Assembly: GCF_006065315.1 (NCBI RefSeq)
Contig: NZ_CP040749.1
Coordinates: forward strand, 3,804,001-3,868,000
DNA length: 64,000 nucleotides
Origin: Aureibaculum algae
GTDB lineage: Bacteria; Bacteroidota; Bacteroidia; Flavobacteriales; Flavobacteriaceae
Reading direction: 5' to 3'
In this document: positions 33,816 to 43,399 of the stretch, in pieces
Numbering within the stretch: the first letter of the stretch is position 1
Layout of the letters: each line of letters starts with the position of its first letter
Notes under the pieces: model-generated
Seen by the model: only the letters and a program-made list of their open reading frames with translations
The model's database searches: none
What the model was told of the DNA's origin: nothing
Made by a program: the position numbers and the translations under genes

Positions 33816-34366
33816 AAACAATTCCCCAAAATAGATGTCTTTTTTTATTTTAAAGAAATCAATGCAGATACGTTATATATGAAATTTATAGAAGATTAAG
33901 AGTTGGTTTTTCATTTGTTTATTATGTAAATTGTAGTTTACAAATTAGTCTTGTCCGACTAAGATATAAGACCACTCCGCTGAAAGACGCAAGACATAAG
34001 ACTTAATTCCTAATTAATTGATTGTTAGGTCAAATGAATTGAGCCTATTTTTATATAGTTAATTTTTGCCTTAAAAATTAATAGCAAGGTATCGGTTAAT
34101 GAAAATGAGGTTAATCCTCATTTTCATTAACCTAATTGAAGTTTTAAAAAATTTACTCGGACACAAATGTTTTCAAATTATAAACTACAATAAAAACTTA
34201 ATTTATCTTGTATAATAATTAATAGCATATTATATTTGCCACACCTTAATAAAAGGTAAAACACAACAAAAGTTCTTATCATATAAGTTACCTATTCGGT
34301 TACCAAGTGTAATTAATAAAACGCAACTTTTTGATTATTAAAAATATAGGGTGGTTAATTAACATT
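33816..34366. other. Noncoding right end of element 2
   Basis: There is no gene here. The stretch holds the hairpin GGTTAATCCTCATTTTCATT with its upstream complement AATGAAAATGAGGTTAA (about 34098-34133), a Bacteroidota -7-like TATATTTG (34231-34238) and the candidate arm site ACCTATTCGGTTACC (34290-34304). Confidence 0.5.
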
Positions 34367-34381
34367 CTGCCACCCCGACAA
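34367..34381 (+). other. attR: right end of the tandem elements
   Basis: CTGCCACCCCGACAA equals the end of tRNA-Pro plus its first downstream bases (6787-6801). It is directly followed by a strong terminator hairpin, which was probably the original terminator of the tRNA. Confidence 0.82.
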
Positions 34382-34383
34382 TT

Positions 34384-34418
34384 AAAAGCCTAAAGAATCA
34401 AAGATTCTTTAGGCTTTT
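34384..34418 (+). terminator. Probable ancestral terminator of tRNA-Pro
   Basis: AAAAGCCTAAAGAATC pairs perfectly with GATTCTTTAGGCTTTT around AAA, followed by more T. It lies 3 bp after the attR core. Confidence 0.8.
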
Positions 34419-34457
34419 TTTATTTATTTAAGTTGCCATCGTAGATGAGCATAAGTA

Positions 34458-34690
34458 AATAAATAAAAAAAGACGTTAAAATGACATCGGCATTTTTGGC
34501 TTTTTATGAGCAACGCCCCTTCTTCAGGATCAACGAGTGGAACGAGGTAATCCTTTAAATTACAATAAATTGTAAAATACCAACGAAGTTCAGAATAAAT
34601 AAAAAAAGACGTTAAAATGACATCGGCATTTTAGGCTTTTTATGAGCAACGCCCCTTCTTCAGGATCAACGAGTGAAACGAGGTAATCCT
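34458..34690. repeat. Two 97-bp direct repeats
   Basis: 34458-34554 and 34594-34690 are nearly identical (AAAGACGTTAAAATGACATC, GAGCAACGCCCCTTCTTCAG, ACGAGGTAATCCT). No open frame is supported. The unit may be a dispersed repeat of this genome. From 34691 to 34863 I see nothing else. Confidence 0.75.
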
Positions 34691-34863
34691 GTTTATTCTC
34701 ACTATCTAAAATTTAATATCTCTCTTTTTAAAAACCTGTATAAGAATCACGATGAGGAAAAAGTATTTTTAAGCTAACTATACATTCCTTATCACATAAA
34801 AGAAATGGTTTTAGCTAAAACGCTAATAAATTACATTGATTTTAATATTATTTCACAAATCAG

Positions 34864-34896
34864 AAAAGCCTAAAAATTAAAAATCTTTAGGCTTTT
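34864..34896 (-). terminator. Terminator behind the receiver-glycosyltransferase gene
   Basis: AAAAGCCTAAA pairs with TTTAGGCTTTT, 55 bp after the stop of the minus-strand gene at 34951. T runs exist on both strands, so it may be bidirectional. Confidence 0.6.
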
Positions 34897-34950
34897 TTAT
34901 TAAGAACATTGATAAATCATTACTACAATCAGTAGTATTTTACTTTTTTT

Positions 34951-36120
34951 TTAATTCGTTAAACTTGGTTCCATTTGACTTTTTTTATTTCTATACACCC
35001 AAGCAATTTGTCCCAATTGACCAACAATTTTCACAGAATCTTTCATTGACAACTTAGAACCATCTGCATGAATCCATCTTTTTAAAGGTTGCTCACATAA
35101 CATTGCTTTTGCTTCGTTTAATCCAAAATGGATACTCATTCTTTTAAATATTTCTACATCGAAAATCCATTGTGTAACAAATTTTTCTCCAAAAGCAACT
35201 TCTATAACATCTTTACTAAAGATTTTCGCCCCACATTGTGTGTCTTTAAAATCCATTTTCAAAATCTTTCTAATAATAAAGTTGATCGTTAAACTTATAA
35301 TTTTTCGAGCAGATTCTTTCGTAATATTTGCCCCCATTCTTGAAATACGTGAACCACTTACTATTTTAAACTCTGTTGTTTCAATAGTTTTAACCAAATC
35401 ATCAAAATCAGCTAAGTCTGTAGATAAATCAGCATCTAAAAAACCAATATAATCTAAATCTTCCTTTTTAGCCATATGCAACATACCTAAACGAACTGCC
35501 TCGGCTTTTCCTCCATTTTTTTCACAATCATAAACCGTAATAAAATCTTCTCTCCCTTTTTGTAATTCTTTTAATACCTCCAACGTTTTATCCTTACTGC
35601 CATCATTTACAAAACACAAATGATAGCCAGAATTTTTATCTATATAATCTGTAAACTCCTTACTAAATAAACGCTCTTCTTCATTATAACAAGGTATTAC
35701 AACACCTACACAACGTTCTTGTATCATCACATTGCTTTTGGCAACTATACTATCAACCTCAGGAGCACCTATTAATCGTTTAACACGTGCACTAATCTCA
35801 TTTAAGCTTAATGGCTTTTTCATATAATCATTAATTCCCAACTCAAAACCTTCCGTTATAGTTTCATCTTTTGTATCTCCAGACAATACCATTATCGGAG
35901 TTTGCGAATTTTTAGTAATCCTAATATATTTTACAACATCTATACCTGACATTTCTGGCATATTAATATCTACTATCACTAAATCTGGATTAAATGATTC
36001 ATATAATTCTAATCCTTTCGCTGCATTTGTTTCAATTTTAACATCATAACCTAACTCCTTCAACCTCTTTTCTAATGGTAATAAAACTAATTGCTGGTCA
36101 TCTATTGCTAATATTTTCAT
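34951..36120 (-). CDS. Response-regulator receiver domain fused to a family 2 glycosyltransferase
   Basis: This 389-residue fusion has a CheY-like receiver at about residues 1-120, with acidic pocket DD7-8, phospho-acceptor D51 (PDLVIVDINMP) and switch-side PLSL. From about residue 137 comes a dolichyl-phosphate-glycosyltransferase-like GT2 domain (VVIPCYNEEERLF, CFVNDGSKD, GFLDADLSTD, VSGSR, DTQCGAKIF). It probably loads a sugar onto a polyprenyl phosphate in a phosphorylation-controlled way. It diverges from the GT-C-like gene, which could use such a lipid-linked sugar. The control is inferred. Confidence 0.88.
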   Translation of the reverse strand: MKILAIDDQQLVLLPLEKRLKELGYDVKIETNAAKGLELYESFNPDLVIVDINMPEMSGIDVVKYIRITKNSQTPIMVLSGDTKDETITEGFELGINDYMKKPLSLNEISARVKRLIGAPEVDSIVAKSNVMIQERCVGVVIPCYNEEERLFSKEFTDYIDKNSGYHLCFVNDGSKDKTLEVLKELQKGREDFITVYDCEKNGGKAEAVRLGMLHMAKKEDLDYIGFLDADLSTDLADFDDLVKTIETTEFKIVSGSRISRMGANITKESARKIISLTINFIIRKILKMDFKDTQCGAKIFSKDVIEVAFGEKFVTQWIFDVEIFKRMSIHFGLNEAKAMLCEQPLKRWIHADGSKLSMKDSVKIVGQLGQIAWVYRNKKSQMEPSLTN

Positions 36121-36206
36121 GATAATTGGTTTTCGGTATTAATTATGTTGTAAATGTACATTCTAACAGTATTTTTAAATTAATATTTAGTTAAAACCAT
36201 TGATGT

Positions 36207-36225
36207 CTTTCGACGAACGGTTTAT
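36207..36225 (-). promoter_or_regulatory. Candidate LytTR-type site upstream of the REC-GT2 gene
   Basis: GACGAACGGTTTAT (plus strand, 36212-36225). Its complement contains ACCGTTCGT, a full match to the published LytTR half-site consensus. It lies 92 bp upstream of the minus-strand start, and also 85 bp upstream of the plus-strand gene at 36297. Confidence 0.5.
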
Positions 36226-36296
36226 TTGTATAGATAAATAAAATAAGCTAATTATATTTTTTATATTTACCATGTGGATATTGTCGTTCACTTTAA

Positions 36297-39200
36297 ATGA
36301 AAGAAAAAACCAATAAATACTTAATTGTTGCTTTACTTATAGGTATTGCTTTTCACGGTACTTCAATATTCTTTACTCTCGAAACAACCTACGACGCACT
36401 TATACATCTATTTTTTGCTGAGCACTATGCCGGCAATTGGTTCGAACCTTGGAATGATAAATGGTATACGGGCTTTACAGTTATGAGTTACCCACCGCTA
36501 GTTCATCAGTCCATTGCTGCACTTTCTTACGTTGGAGGGCTTAAATTTGGCATGTTTACCGTCGCTTTAATTAGTATTATTCTATTTATAACGGGGGTTT
36601 ATAGGTTTTCATTGCTCATCACATCAAATAAAACAGCAGCTGGCTATGCAGCAATTTTAGCCGTTTTTTCATCATCGTTCGTAGAAACACTTCATATTTT
36701 CGGTCAACTACCTAGTATTATTGGTATTTCCGTGTTAATGCACTCACTTCCAGAAATATATTTATGGATAAAAACGGGGCGTTATAAATACCTATTTACA
36801 TCACTTTCTTTAATTGCAGTAACCGTAACATCACATCATGTGACCCCTATTTTCGGTATGATATTCTTCATATTCCCTTTAATAGGAATGGTTATTATGG
36901 ATGTTTCCAGGGAAAAAGTAGATTCAGCTAAAGCCATAACATTCAAAGTTTTTTTAACTAGTTTTCTTCAACTTTTTAAACGTATTGTCAGTTTTGGAAT
37001 GCTTTCATTAGCAATCATCGTTGGATGTCTATTACCGTATTGGATAAATTCTAAAGCGAATCCAATTACTCAAGTACCAATTCCACACGGATCTAGAGAT
37101 AATTTCTTAGAAATCACTTCGTCCGGTTTAGTGTTCTTTTTAATCCCTTGGGGTGTTTTATTAATACTTTTACCATATATATTTTACAGATATTATAGTA
37201 AGCGTTATTTATTTTTTGGACTCTCAATTACAATTCTTACTGTTTTAGGAACTGGAGGTACTACTCCGATACCTAGAATGTTTTTGGGTGAAACCGCTTT
37301 TAATATTTTAACCTTAGACCGCTTTACGCTATGGGCCTCTATAATGTCGTTGCCGCTTTTTGGTGAGTTTGTTTATCGTTTTGTTGATGGTGATTTAAAA
37401 GATCTAATACAAAAGAAGTTTGGTGCAATATATCATCGGTTAATTGGAGGAATACTTGCGGGGTTATTCCTATTTATGACAATCTTTACGATGAGCTTAA
37501 GCTATTTCAGGCCTTCGCAACCTCAAAAAATAAAGATGTTACCCATAATCAATTTTCTAAATCAAGATCAACATGACCAATGGCGTTATATGACATTGGG
37601 ATTTGGAGATCAAATGGCATGGTTATCTGCACAAACCAATGCCATGAGTGTAGACGGTAACTATCATTCAGCAAGACGTTTACCAGAATTAACTACGCGT
37701 CCTATTGAACGATTAGAAAATTCAAAATTTAAAGGTGTTGAAGGCGTTGGATCTTTGCAACAGTTTTTAACGACTCCTGAAAAATATAATTTCAAATATA
37801 TCTTCTCTAACGATAAATTTTATGATCCTATATTATATTTCTGTGGATGGCAACGTTTACGACAATTAGAAAATGGTATTCAAGTCTGGGAAAAACTAAA
37901 TGTACCTCCCGTTTCTTCTATACTGCCAAAAGATGATGTTGCTAGATGGCAAAAAATTCTTTGGGGTATTATGCCTTTTATAACCGTAATTATCGCTTTT
38001 ATACTAAACATTCAAATGTTCATAGTAAATGCCTTAAAAACAAAAGCTAAGGCAATTCCAGATTTTTTAAATTTCAAAAATAATTATACAAAATTTTCAA
38101 TAAACGTTCTTAGAATCACTCATATTTGGTCCATAATTTTAGCCATTATTGTCTTTTATGGTATCTATATTTTCTACATTAAAAACGATTCTCATCATTC
38201 ACCAGAAAATGCAATATTGTCCTATTATGATGCCTTAGACTTTAAAGAATATGAAAAAGCTTATGACTTAATAAATCCTGAAAGCAACTTAGCAATGGAC
38301 CAATACATGTTGGAGATTTCAGTAACTGATGGATTGTTGAGTTCTTATGCTAAATTAGATGCTATTGAAACAATTGTACTTTCTAAAACGGATAGTTTAG
38401 CTACTGTAAAAGTTAATACCAAATGGATTACACCTTTAGAAAAAATAAACAAAACGGATTTTAAATATTTGGTTAAGCATAAAAACAAATGGTATGTTCA
38501 ACCAGAAGAAATTGGTTCTGACTTACCTCCAGACCAATTGTATTCTAATAATATTACCAAGTATTTTAATCAAGGTAGAAGGCGAATAACGACTGAACAA
38601 ACCCATCATGAAGATATTTTAAAGCAACCTAATTTAGAAATTCTTTCTGCAAAATTGGTAAAACACAATAATAGCTATGCGTTAATTGGTGAAGTTCAAA
38701 ATATTGACAATGTACCTGCCGACGTCGTTTTAAAGGGAACATTATATAATGATGATGATAAAGAATTGGCTACTTATAATGCAAAATATCATGTCAAGCA
38801 CAAACTAATGCCAAAGGAAATCAGTTCTTTTAAAATCAATTTTGAAGGAATTGCTTGGTCTAAAACTCAAGATTCTATTCCTAAAACATTCAATCCTGAT
38901 GAATTTACACCCATTGAATTTGAAGAACAACCTACCAAATTCAACTTGCAAATTGCTGGTAATGTATCTAACTCCGATTTATATAAAGGTGCAACTTTAA
39001 GCGATTTAGATATTTCAGAAGAACTTATTAAGGGTAAACTATTTAATTCTGGTATTGAGGAAGTTACAATCCCTCAATTATTGTTTACCTATTATGATGA
39101 GCATAAAAACATGCTTTGGGTAGATCATCAATTTATTTCGGAGGGTATTAGACAACAACGACAACAAGTATTTGAATATCCAGTTTTAAAAAACGACATC

Positions 39201-39386
39201 ATAACTTTAATAAATGAAGATATGAAAAACTGTTATGTTAATGGTTTACCTAACAACGCTATTTCAAAAAAAGTGATACCCAATAGAATTAATAATCAAA
39301 CAAATACTATGTTACAACCTATTATAAACGCGAATTATAGTTTTATAAAAATAGAAATAAACACCTATATAGGGAGTCCAAATTAA
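36297..39386 (+). CDS. Large GT-C-like membrane protein with periplasmic domains
   Basis: This 1029-residue protein has about 10-12 membrane spans in residues 1-420. The first extracytoplasmic loop has acidic residues and aromatic motifs (FTLETTYDALIHLFFAEHYAGNWFEPW, VMSYPPLVHQ) like PTPS-related/GT-C glycosyltransferases. After further spans near 555 and 610, an NTF2-like domain (SPENAILSYYDALDFKEYEKAYDLI) and strand-rich domains fill the C-terminus. It likely transfers sugars from a lipid carrier outside the cell membrane. It overlaps the next gene (TAATG) and begins a three-gene operon. Confidence 0.75.
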   Translation: MKEKTNKYLIVALLIGIAFHGTSIFFTLETTYDALIHLFFAEHYAGNWFEPWNDKWYTGFTVMSYPPLVHQSIAALSYVGGLKFGMFTVALISIILFITGVYRFSLLITSNKTAAGYAAILAVFSSSFVETLHIFGQLPSIIGISVLMHSLPEIYLWIKTGRYKYLFTSLSLIAVTVTSHHVTPIFGMIFFIFPLIGMVIMDVSREKVDSAKAITFKVFLTSFLQLFKRIVSFGMLSLAIIVGCLLPYWINSKANPITQVPIPHGSRDNFLEITSSGLVFFLIPWGVLLILLPYIFYRYYSKRYLFFGLSITILTVLGTGGTTPIPRMFLGETAFNILTLDRFTLWASIMSLPLFGEFVYRFVDGDLKDLIQKKFGAIYHRLIGGILAGLFLFMTIFTMSLSYFRPSQPQKIKMLPIINFLNQDQHDQWRYMTLGFGDQMAWLSAQTNAMSVDGNYHSARRLPELTTRPIERLENSKFKGVEGVGSLQQFLTTPEKYNFKYIFSNDKFYDPILYFCGWQRLRQLENGIQVWEKLNVPPVSSILPKDDVARWQKILWGIMPFITVIIAFILNIQMFIVNALKTKAKAIPDFLNFKNNYTKFSINVLRITHIWSIILAIIVFYGIYIFYIKNDSHHSPENAILSYYDALDFKEYEKAYDLINPESNLAMDQYMLEISVTDGLLSSYAKLDAIETIVLSKTDSLATVKVNTKWITPLEKINKTDFKYLVKHKNKWYVQPEEIGSDLPPDQLYSNNITKYFNQGRRRITTEQTHHEDILKQPNLEILSAKLVKHNNSYALIGEVQNIDNVPADVVLKGTLYNDDDKELATYNAKYHVKHKLMPKEISSFKINFEGIAWSKTQDSIPKTFNPDEFTPIEFEEQPTKFNLQIAGNVSNSDLYKGATLSDLDISEELIKGKLFNSGIEEVTIPQLLFTYYDEHKNMLWVDHQFISEGIRQQRQQVFEYPVLKNDIITLINEDMKNCYVNGLPNNAISKKVIPNRINNQTNTMLQPIINANYSFIKIEINTYIGSPN

Positions 39387-40588
39387 TGAAAATAAAATTT
39401 ACATATCTGATAATTTCAGGATTGATAGCTTTGTTAGCAATACCTTCTAGCAATACTATGGAGGATATTGAAATCCTTACCAAAAACACGGAATATGTTG
39501 CTGGAAATACTATCATTTTTAAATTTTCGAATACAAATAACGAGAAACCTAATTTGTATGTAAGCAATAGTTATGGTTCTACTCTCATTGAACCAATTAT
39601 AGATTCTGATATTTTGAATTTTGAAATTCCTGAGTTATTATCAAACAAAACGGGAGTTGTACATTGGAAATTATTAAGTAAGGAATCACTTTCAGGAAAA
39701 TTCTACATACATCCAAAACAAAAAACAGAAACACTTGAAACTTATTTAGGCCCACCGAGTATTGGAGCGGGAGGCTCTGACTTTTCAATGTTGGTTGTTA
39801 TTCCAACAGACATCTATGACAACCCATTAGCTGACAGTACAAAGGTTATTGTAAAGCATCAATTTTTGAAAAATCAAAATGATGACATCATCATTATGAA
39901 AAATAGAATTGCCCATAAAAAAATATATTCAGAAAAAAAAATAGGAAGAATTTTAGTATCTTCTGAATGTTTAGATTTAAACTCAAAAGAAAACACTCTT
40001 AATGTAATGCCAGGAATTCCAACAGACTTCAGTATTTCATTCCAAAGAAATCATGACTATTCTGATGGCAATCAAATCACTACTTTTTCAACATCTATTA
40101 TAAAAGATACTTATGGAAATATAGTTAGTGATGGCACCTTTGTTAATTTTTTTATAACCAATAATTCAAAAAATATTTTAAAAACATCTGGCACTACTGT
40201 TAATGGAATTGCAGTTGCCAAAATGATTCATCCGGACCATGAGGAAAATTGGTCTATTAAAGCCTTTATTGAGGGTATGGCAGAAAGTGATGTGATAGAA
40301 TTATCATACAAGTCAATTATTTCAGATTTTGAAGTTCACTTTACGGAAAACAACAGAACCATAACCGTTGGGCCATTAAAAAGTTTTATGAATCAGATGA
40401 TACCTGACGGGTTGGAAGTATTACTTTCGGTATACGAAGGTAATCAGATTTTAAAAACACTATCTAAAAATTCATCAAAAGGTTTTACTACTTTCAATTT
40501 AGATTACAATACTTTTCCAAGTAAATCCTATACCCTAAAAATAAAGACTGCTAAAATTGAAAAAACATTTCCTAACACAAAGCTATGA
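39386..40588 (+). CDS. Secreted Ig-like/invasin-type protein of the polysaccharide locus
   Basis: This 400-residue protein has a signal peptide (MKIKFTYLIISGLIALLAIP). Tandem beta-sandwich-like stretches follow, such as TDIYDNPLADSTKVIVKHQF and SIIKDTYGNIVSDGTFVNFFI. These match the Big_1/invasin repeat pattern in which a structural variable follows 'D-x-x-G-N'. There is no enzyme motif. It lies between the GT-C-like gene and the GH5-like gene, overlapping both (1 and 4 bp), so it works with them, perhaps holding or guiding a polysaccharide in the periplasm. The role is inferred. Confidence 0.65.
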   Translation: MKIKFTYLIISGLIALLAIPSSNTMEDIEILTKNTEYVAGNTIIFKFSNTNNEKPNLYVSNSYGSTLIEPIIDSDILNFEIPELLSNKTGVVHWKLLSKESLSGKFYIHPKQKTETLETYLGPPSIGAGGSDFSMLVVIPTDIYDNPLADSTKVIVKHQFLKNQNDDIIIMKNRIAHKKIYSEKKIGRILVSSECLDLNSKENTLNVMPGIPTDFSISFQRNHDYSDGNQITTFSTSIIKDTYGNIVSDGTFVNFFITNNSKNILKTSGTTVNGIAVAKMIHPDHEENWSIKAFIEGMAESDVIELSYKSIISDFEVHFTENNRTITVGPLKSFMNQMIPDGLEVLLSVYEGNQILKTLSKNSSKGFTTFNLDYNTFPSKSYTLKIKTAKIEKTFPNTKL

Positions 40589-42102
40589 AAGGTATTAACA
40601 GAAACATATTACGAAGTGTTTTAGTGCTGTCTTACATCGCTTTAATTGTTTTTATATTGTTCGGTATAAGTAGTTTGTATAGCTATTTAAATACAGGTGC
40701 AGACCGTAGCAGCATGTTACGCACTGAAATTAAAAAGATTGACCAATATTTACCGCAATTAGAATGGGCGTCTTTAAAAAATGAAGGTCGAGTAATGGAC
40801 GACCAAACGTTGTATGCCATTCAAAATGATTATTTAGATGCATGGTATGTAAAACATGTGGCTTTTAAAACCAATACTTTAACAGGCATTAATGACTATT
40901 ACACTAAAACAGCTCGGAAAAATATCATTAAATTTATTAAACAAAATAACGATAAAAATATTTCAATTGAAGGTACTACTTTAAGACATCACCCTACGTT
41001 AGATTTTTTTAGCGAAGACGGAAAACTGGCTGTTATTACAGATAAAGATGTTGTTGAATATAAAAGAATTTACCAGGATGAAACCATTGTTCTAGAAAAC
41101 ACGGAAAAATCTACTTTTAAAATAATACTACTATTAGAAGATGGTTTATGGCGTATTAGACACATAATAAAAGAAGAAAGTGTCGATAATAAAAATAACT
41201 TTAAACCCGCTTCCATTAATTTTAATGAAATAAGAGGTATTAACTATTATCCTCAAGATTCTCCATGGGATATGTTTGGAGATAAATATGATACAAGTAT
41301 TATAGAAAAAGATTTTAAAATTATTAAAAATTCAGGACTCAATAGTATTAGAATTTTTGTGCCATATGAAGATTTTGGTAAAGCCCATGTTAAACCTGGG
41401 AAACTAAATAAACTTAACCAAGTATTAGATTTAGCTCAATCTGAAAATTTGAAAGTAGTAGTCACTCTTTTTGATTTTTTTGGTGATTATTCTGTTTTAA
41501 ATTGGACGCTTAATCAACATCATGCTTCAGCAATTGTTTATGCATTAAAAGATCACAAAGCTTTGTTAGGCTGGGATATTAAAAACGAACCTAATTTAGA
41601 TTTTGAATCGAGAGGCAAAACAAATGTAATTGCTTGGTTAGACAATATGATTGATTTGGTAAAATCTGTAGACAGTATTCACCCAGTAACAATTGGTTGG
41701 TCTAACACACAAAGTACTTCTATATTAAAAGATAAAGTAGATATTGTATCATTTCATTACTATGAAGATTTAGAGAAATTAGATACTGCCATAAAAACGA
41801 TGAGAATAGAAATACCGAATAAGCCATTAGTACTTCAAGAGTTTGGAATCTCGTCTTACAGTGGTCTTTGGAAACCTTTTGGCAGCTCAGATGAAGATCA
41901 AGCCAACTACCATAAAAAAATCCAAGAAATAATTGCACTTAATAAGTTACAATTTATGTCTTGGACACTTTACGATTTTAATGAAATACCAACTGATGTA
42001 GTTGGACGACTTCCTTGGCGAAAAAAGGCTCAAGAACATTTTGGATTTATAAATAAAAACGGAGAAAAAAAACCTGCGTTTGAGTATATTTCAAAGGAAT
42101 AA
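40585..42102 (+). CDS. Membrane-anchored GH5-like glycoside hydrolase
   Basis: The 505 residues begin with a membrane anchor at about 9-32. An NTF2-like stretch follows at about 60-200, then a TIM-barrel hydrolase. The likely acid/base is E335 (GWDIKNEPNLDF) and the nucleophile E419 (PLVLQEFGISSY), the spacing seen in clan A glycosidases (GH5/GH2). VDIVSFHYYED is the family's next strand. It would trim or degrade a beta-linked polysaccharide in the periplasm, a common partner of export systems. It is the last gene of the operon and converges on the GT4 gene, 2 bp apart. Confidence 0.82.
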   Translation: MKGINRNILRSVLVLSYIALIVFILFGISSLYSYLNTGADRSSMLRTEIKKIDQYLPQLEWASLKNEGRVMDDQTLYAIQNDYLDAWYVKHVAFKTNTLTGINDYYTKTARKNIIKFIKQNNDKNISIEGTTLRHHPTLDFFSEDGKLAVITDKDVVEYKRIYQDETIVLENTEKSTFKIILLLEDGLWRIRHIIKEESVDNKNNFKPASINFNEIRGINYYPQDSPWDMFGDKYDTSIIEKDFKIIKNSGLNSIRIFVPYEDFGKAHVKPGKLNKLNQVLDLAQSENLKVVVTLFDFFGDYSVLNWTLNQHHASAIVYALKDHKALLGWDIKNEPNLDFESRGKTNVIAWLDNMIDLVKSVDSIHPVTIGWSNTQSTSILKDKVDIVSFHYYEDLEKLDTAIKTMRIEIPNKPLVLQEFGISSYSGLWKPFGSSDEDQANYHKKIQEIIALNKLQFMSWTLYDFNEIPTDVVGRLPWRKKAQEHFGFINKNGEKKPAFEYISKE

Positions 42103-42104
42103 CT

Positions 42105-43307
42105 TTACGCTGTAACCGCTGTTCTCTTTGTTTTTCTAGAAATTATAGTTTCAAAAGTATCTAAGTACATGTCTGCAATTTTACTCATAGGCAATGCTGT
42201 TGCTGCCTTATAATTTGCTTTACCTAATTCCATTCTATAGGCTTCATTAGTTACGATACTTTCAATAGCATTTGCTAAACTTTCTACTGAAGTAGGCTCA
42301 AAAAATTCACCTTTATAACCTTCATCTTGCACTAACAATGCTAAATCTCCTAGGTCTGGCATTATTACCGCTTTACCATAACTTCCCGCTTGGTGTAAAA
42401 CACCTGAACTACCTGTTGTAGAAGTATAAGGAAATACAACCACTGCACTTTCATTAAATATAGTTGGCACTTCATGTTCTTCCACATATCCTGTAAACCG
42501 AACTTGCGGCACATGCTTATAATCTTCTTTAACTTTAGCTAAATATCCTGGTACGTTAGGGTTATCAGTTCCTGCAATAACAACTTCTAAATCTAACCCT
42601 GTAACTTGCCTTACTTTTACAACGGCTTCAATCATTCCCTCAACTTTTTTATACGTACCAAACTTTCCAAAAGTCATTATTTGCATAGGTTTAGTTGGGA
42701 CCTTATAATCTGGTTCTTCCGGTATTTCAAATGTACCATGTGGTATTAATTTTACGTTTTTTGCTTTATACTTAGCTTCAAGAATAGTCACATATTTCTC
42801 CATGGTAACTGCAACAGTATCTGCTTGAAGAATTAATCTTGTTAATGTAGAACCTATAAATCCATAAATTTTTTGCATTAATTTATTTGTCGTAAAACCG
42901 GCACTACCTAAATCTACTTCTTCTAAAATATTATGAAGTAAAACAATATTTGGTATTTTTTTAAGCTTACATACGAGTGGTAACATTAAACCTAATGCAG
43001 CCGCTACTTTTTTATCTCCAAATTTCATAAATTGTAAATTAAACAACACCGCATTTGGTTTAATTTTATTTATTGCTTGTGTTACCTTAAATAGGTTTGT
43101 GTAACTGTTGAATTTCCAACATTGCTTAACGGTTATCTTACAACCAGCCTCCGTAAATTCAATATCCTTTTTACCTTCTGTAAAATCAGTTAATAATACT
43201 AACTCAGTTACTTCTTCTTTTTGTCTGAAGTGTTTTACTAAATGATATGCATATTCATTTAGAGTAACTTTACTAGGAGGATATGCTGTGACAATCGCTA
43301 ATTTCAT
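42105..43307 (-). CDS. Glycosyltransferase family 4 protein
   Basis: This 400-residue GT-B-fold enzyme has an N-terminal Rossmann half (MKLAIVTAYPPSKVTLNEYAYHLVKHF) and a C-terminal nucleotide-sugar half. The latter contains IMTFGKFGTYKKVEGMIEAV, VRFTGYVEEHEVPTIFNESAVVVFPYTSTTGSSGVLHQAGSYGKAVI and a final helix region. These are the hallmarks of retaining GT4 enzymes that extend polysaccharides in the cytoplasm. It follows the flippase gene in the same direction, with 119 bp between them. That gap carries a copy of the recurrent motif. Confidence 0.87.
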   Translation of the reverse strand: MKLAIVTAYPPSKVTLNEYAYHLVKHFRQKEEVTELVLLTDFTEGKKDIEFTEAGCKITVKQCWKFNSYTNLFKVTQAINKIKPNAVLFNLQFMKFGDKKVAAALGLMLPLVCKLKKIPNIVLLHNILEEVDLGSAGFTTNKLMQKIYGFIGSTLTRLILQADTVAVTMEKYVTILEAKYKAKNVKLIPHGTFEIPEEPDYKVPTKPMQIMTFGKFGTYKKVEGMIEAVVKVRQVTGLDLEVVIAGTDNPNVPGYLAKVKEDYKHVPQVRFTGYVEEHEVPTIFNESAVVVFPYTSTTGSSGVLHQAGSYGKAVIMPDLGDLALLVQDEGYKGEFFEPTSVESLANAIESIVTNEAYRMELGKANYKAATALPMSKIADMYLDTFETIISRKTKRTAVTA

Positions 43308-43399
43308 GATATATGTGTTTAAATATGTTCTTTATTATGATGCAAATTTGAGTCTTTATTTATTCGAAAAGAGCTACATTTAGTTCAAAGAACCTTTAC

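Larger units (their letters stand above)
29437..34380. mobile_element. Integrative element 2, tandem in the same tRNA-Pro site
   Basis: The 4.9-kb element lies between tRNA 3'-end copies at 29420-29436 and 34367-34381. Its left end has a terminator hairpin and an integrase, like element 1. ACCTATTCGGTTACC occurs near both ends (29543-29557 and 34290-34304). Cargo is one large lipoprotein and small secreted proteins. It shares the 125-bp noncoding block with element 1. It is small enough to be a satellite-type element. Confidence 0.8.

Noticed and set aside
6800..34380. Prophage or conjugative transposon
   Set aside because: No capsid, terminase, relaxase, TraG or other transfer genes are visible, so only integrative elements are claimed.
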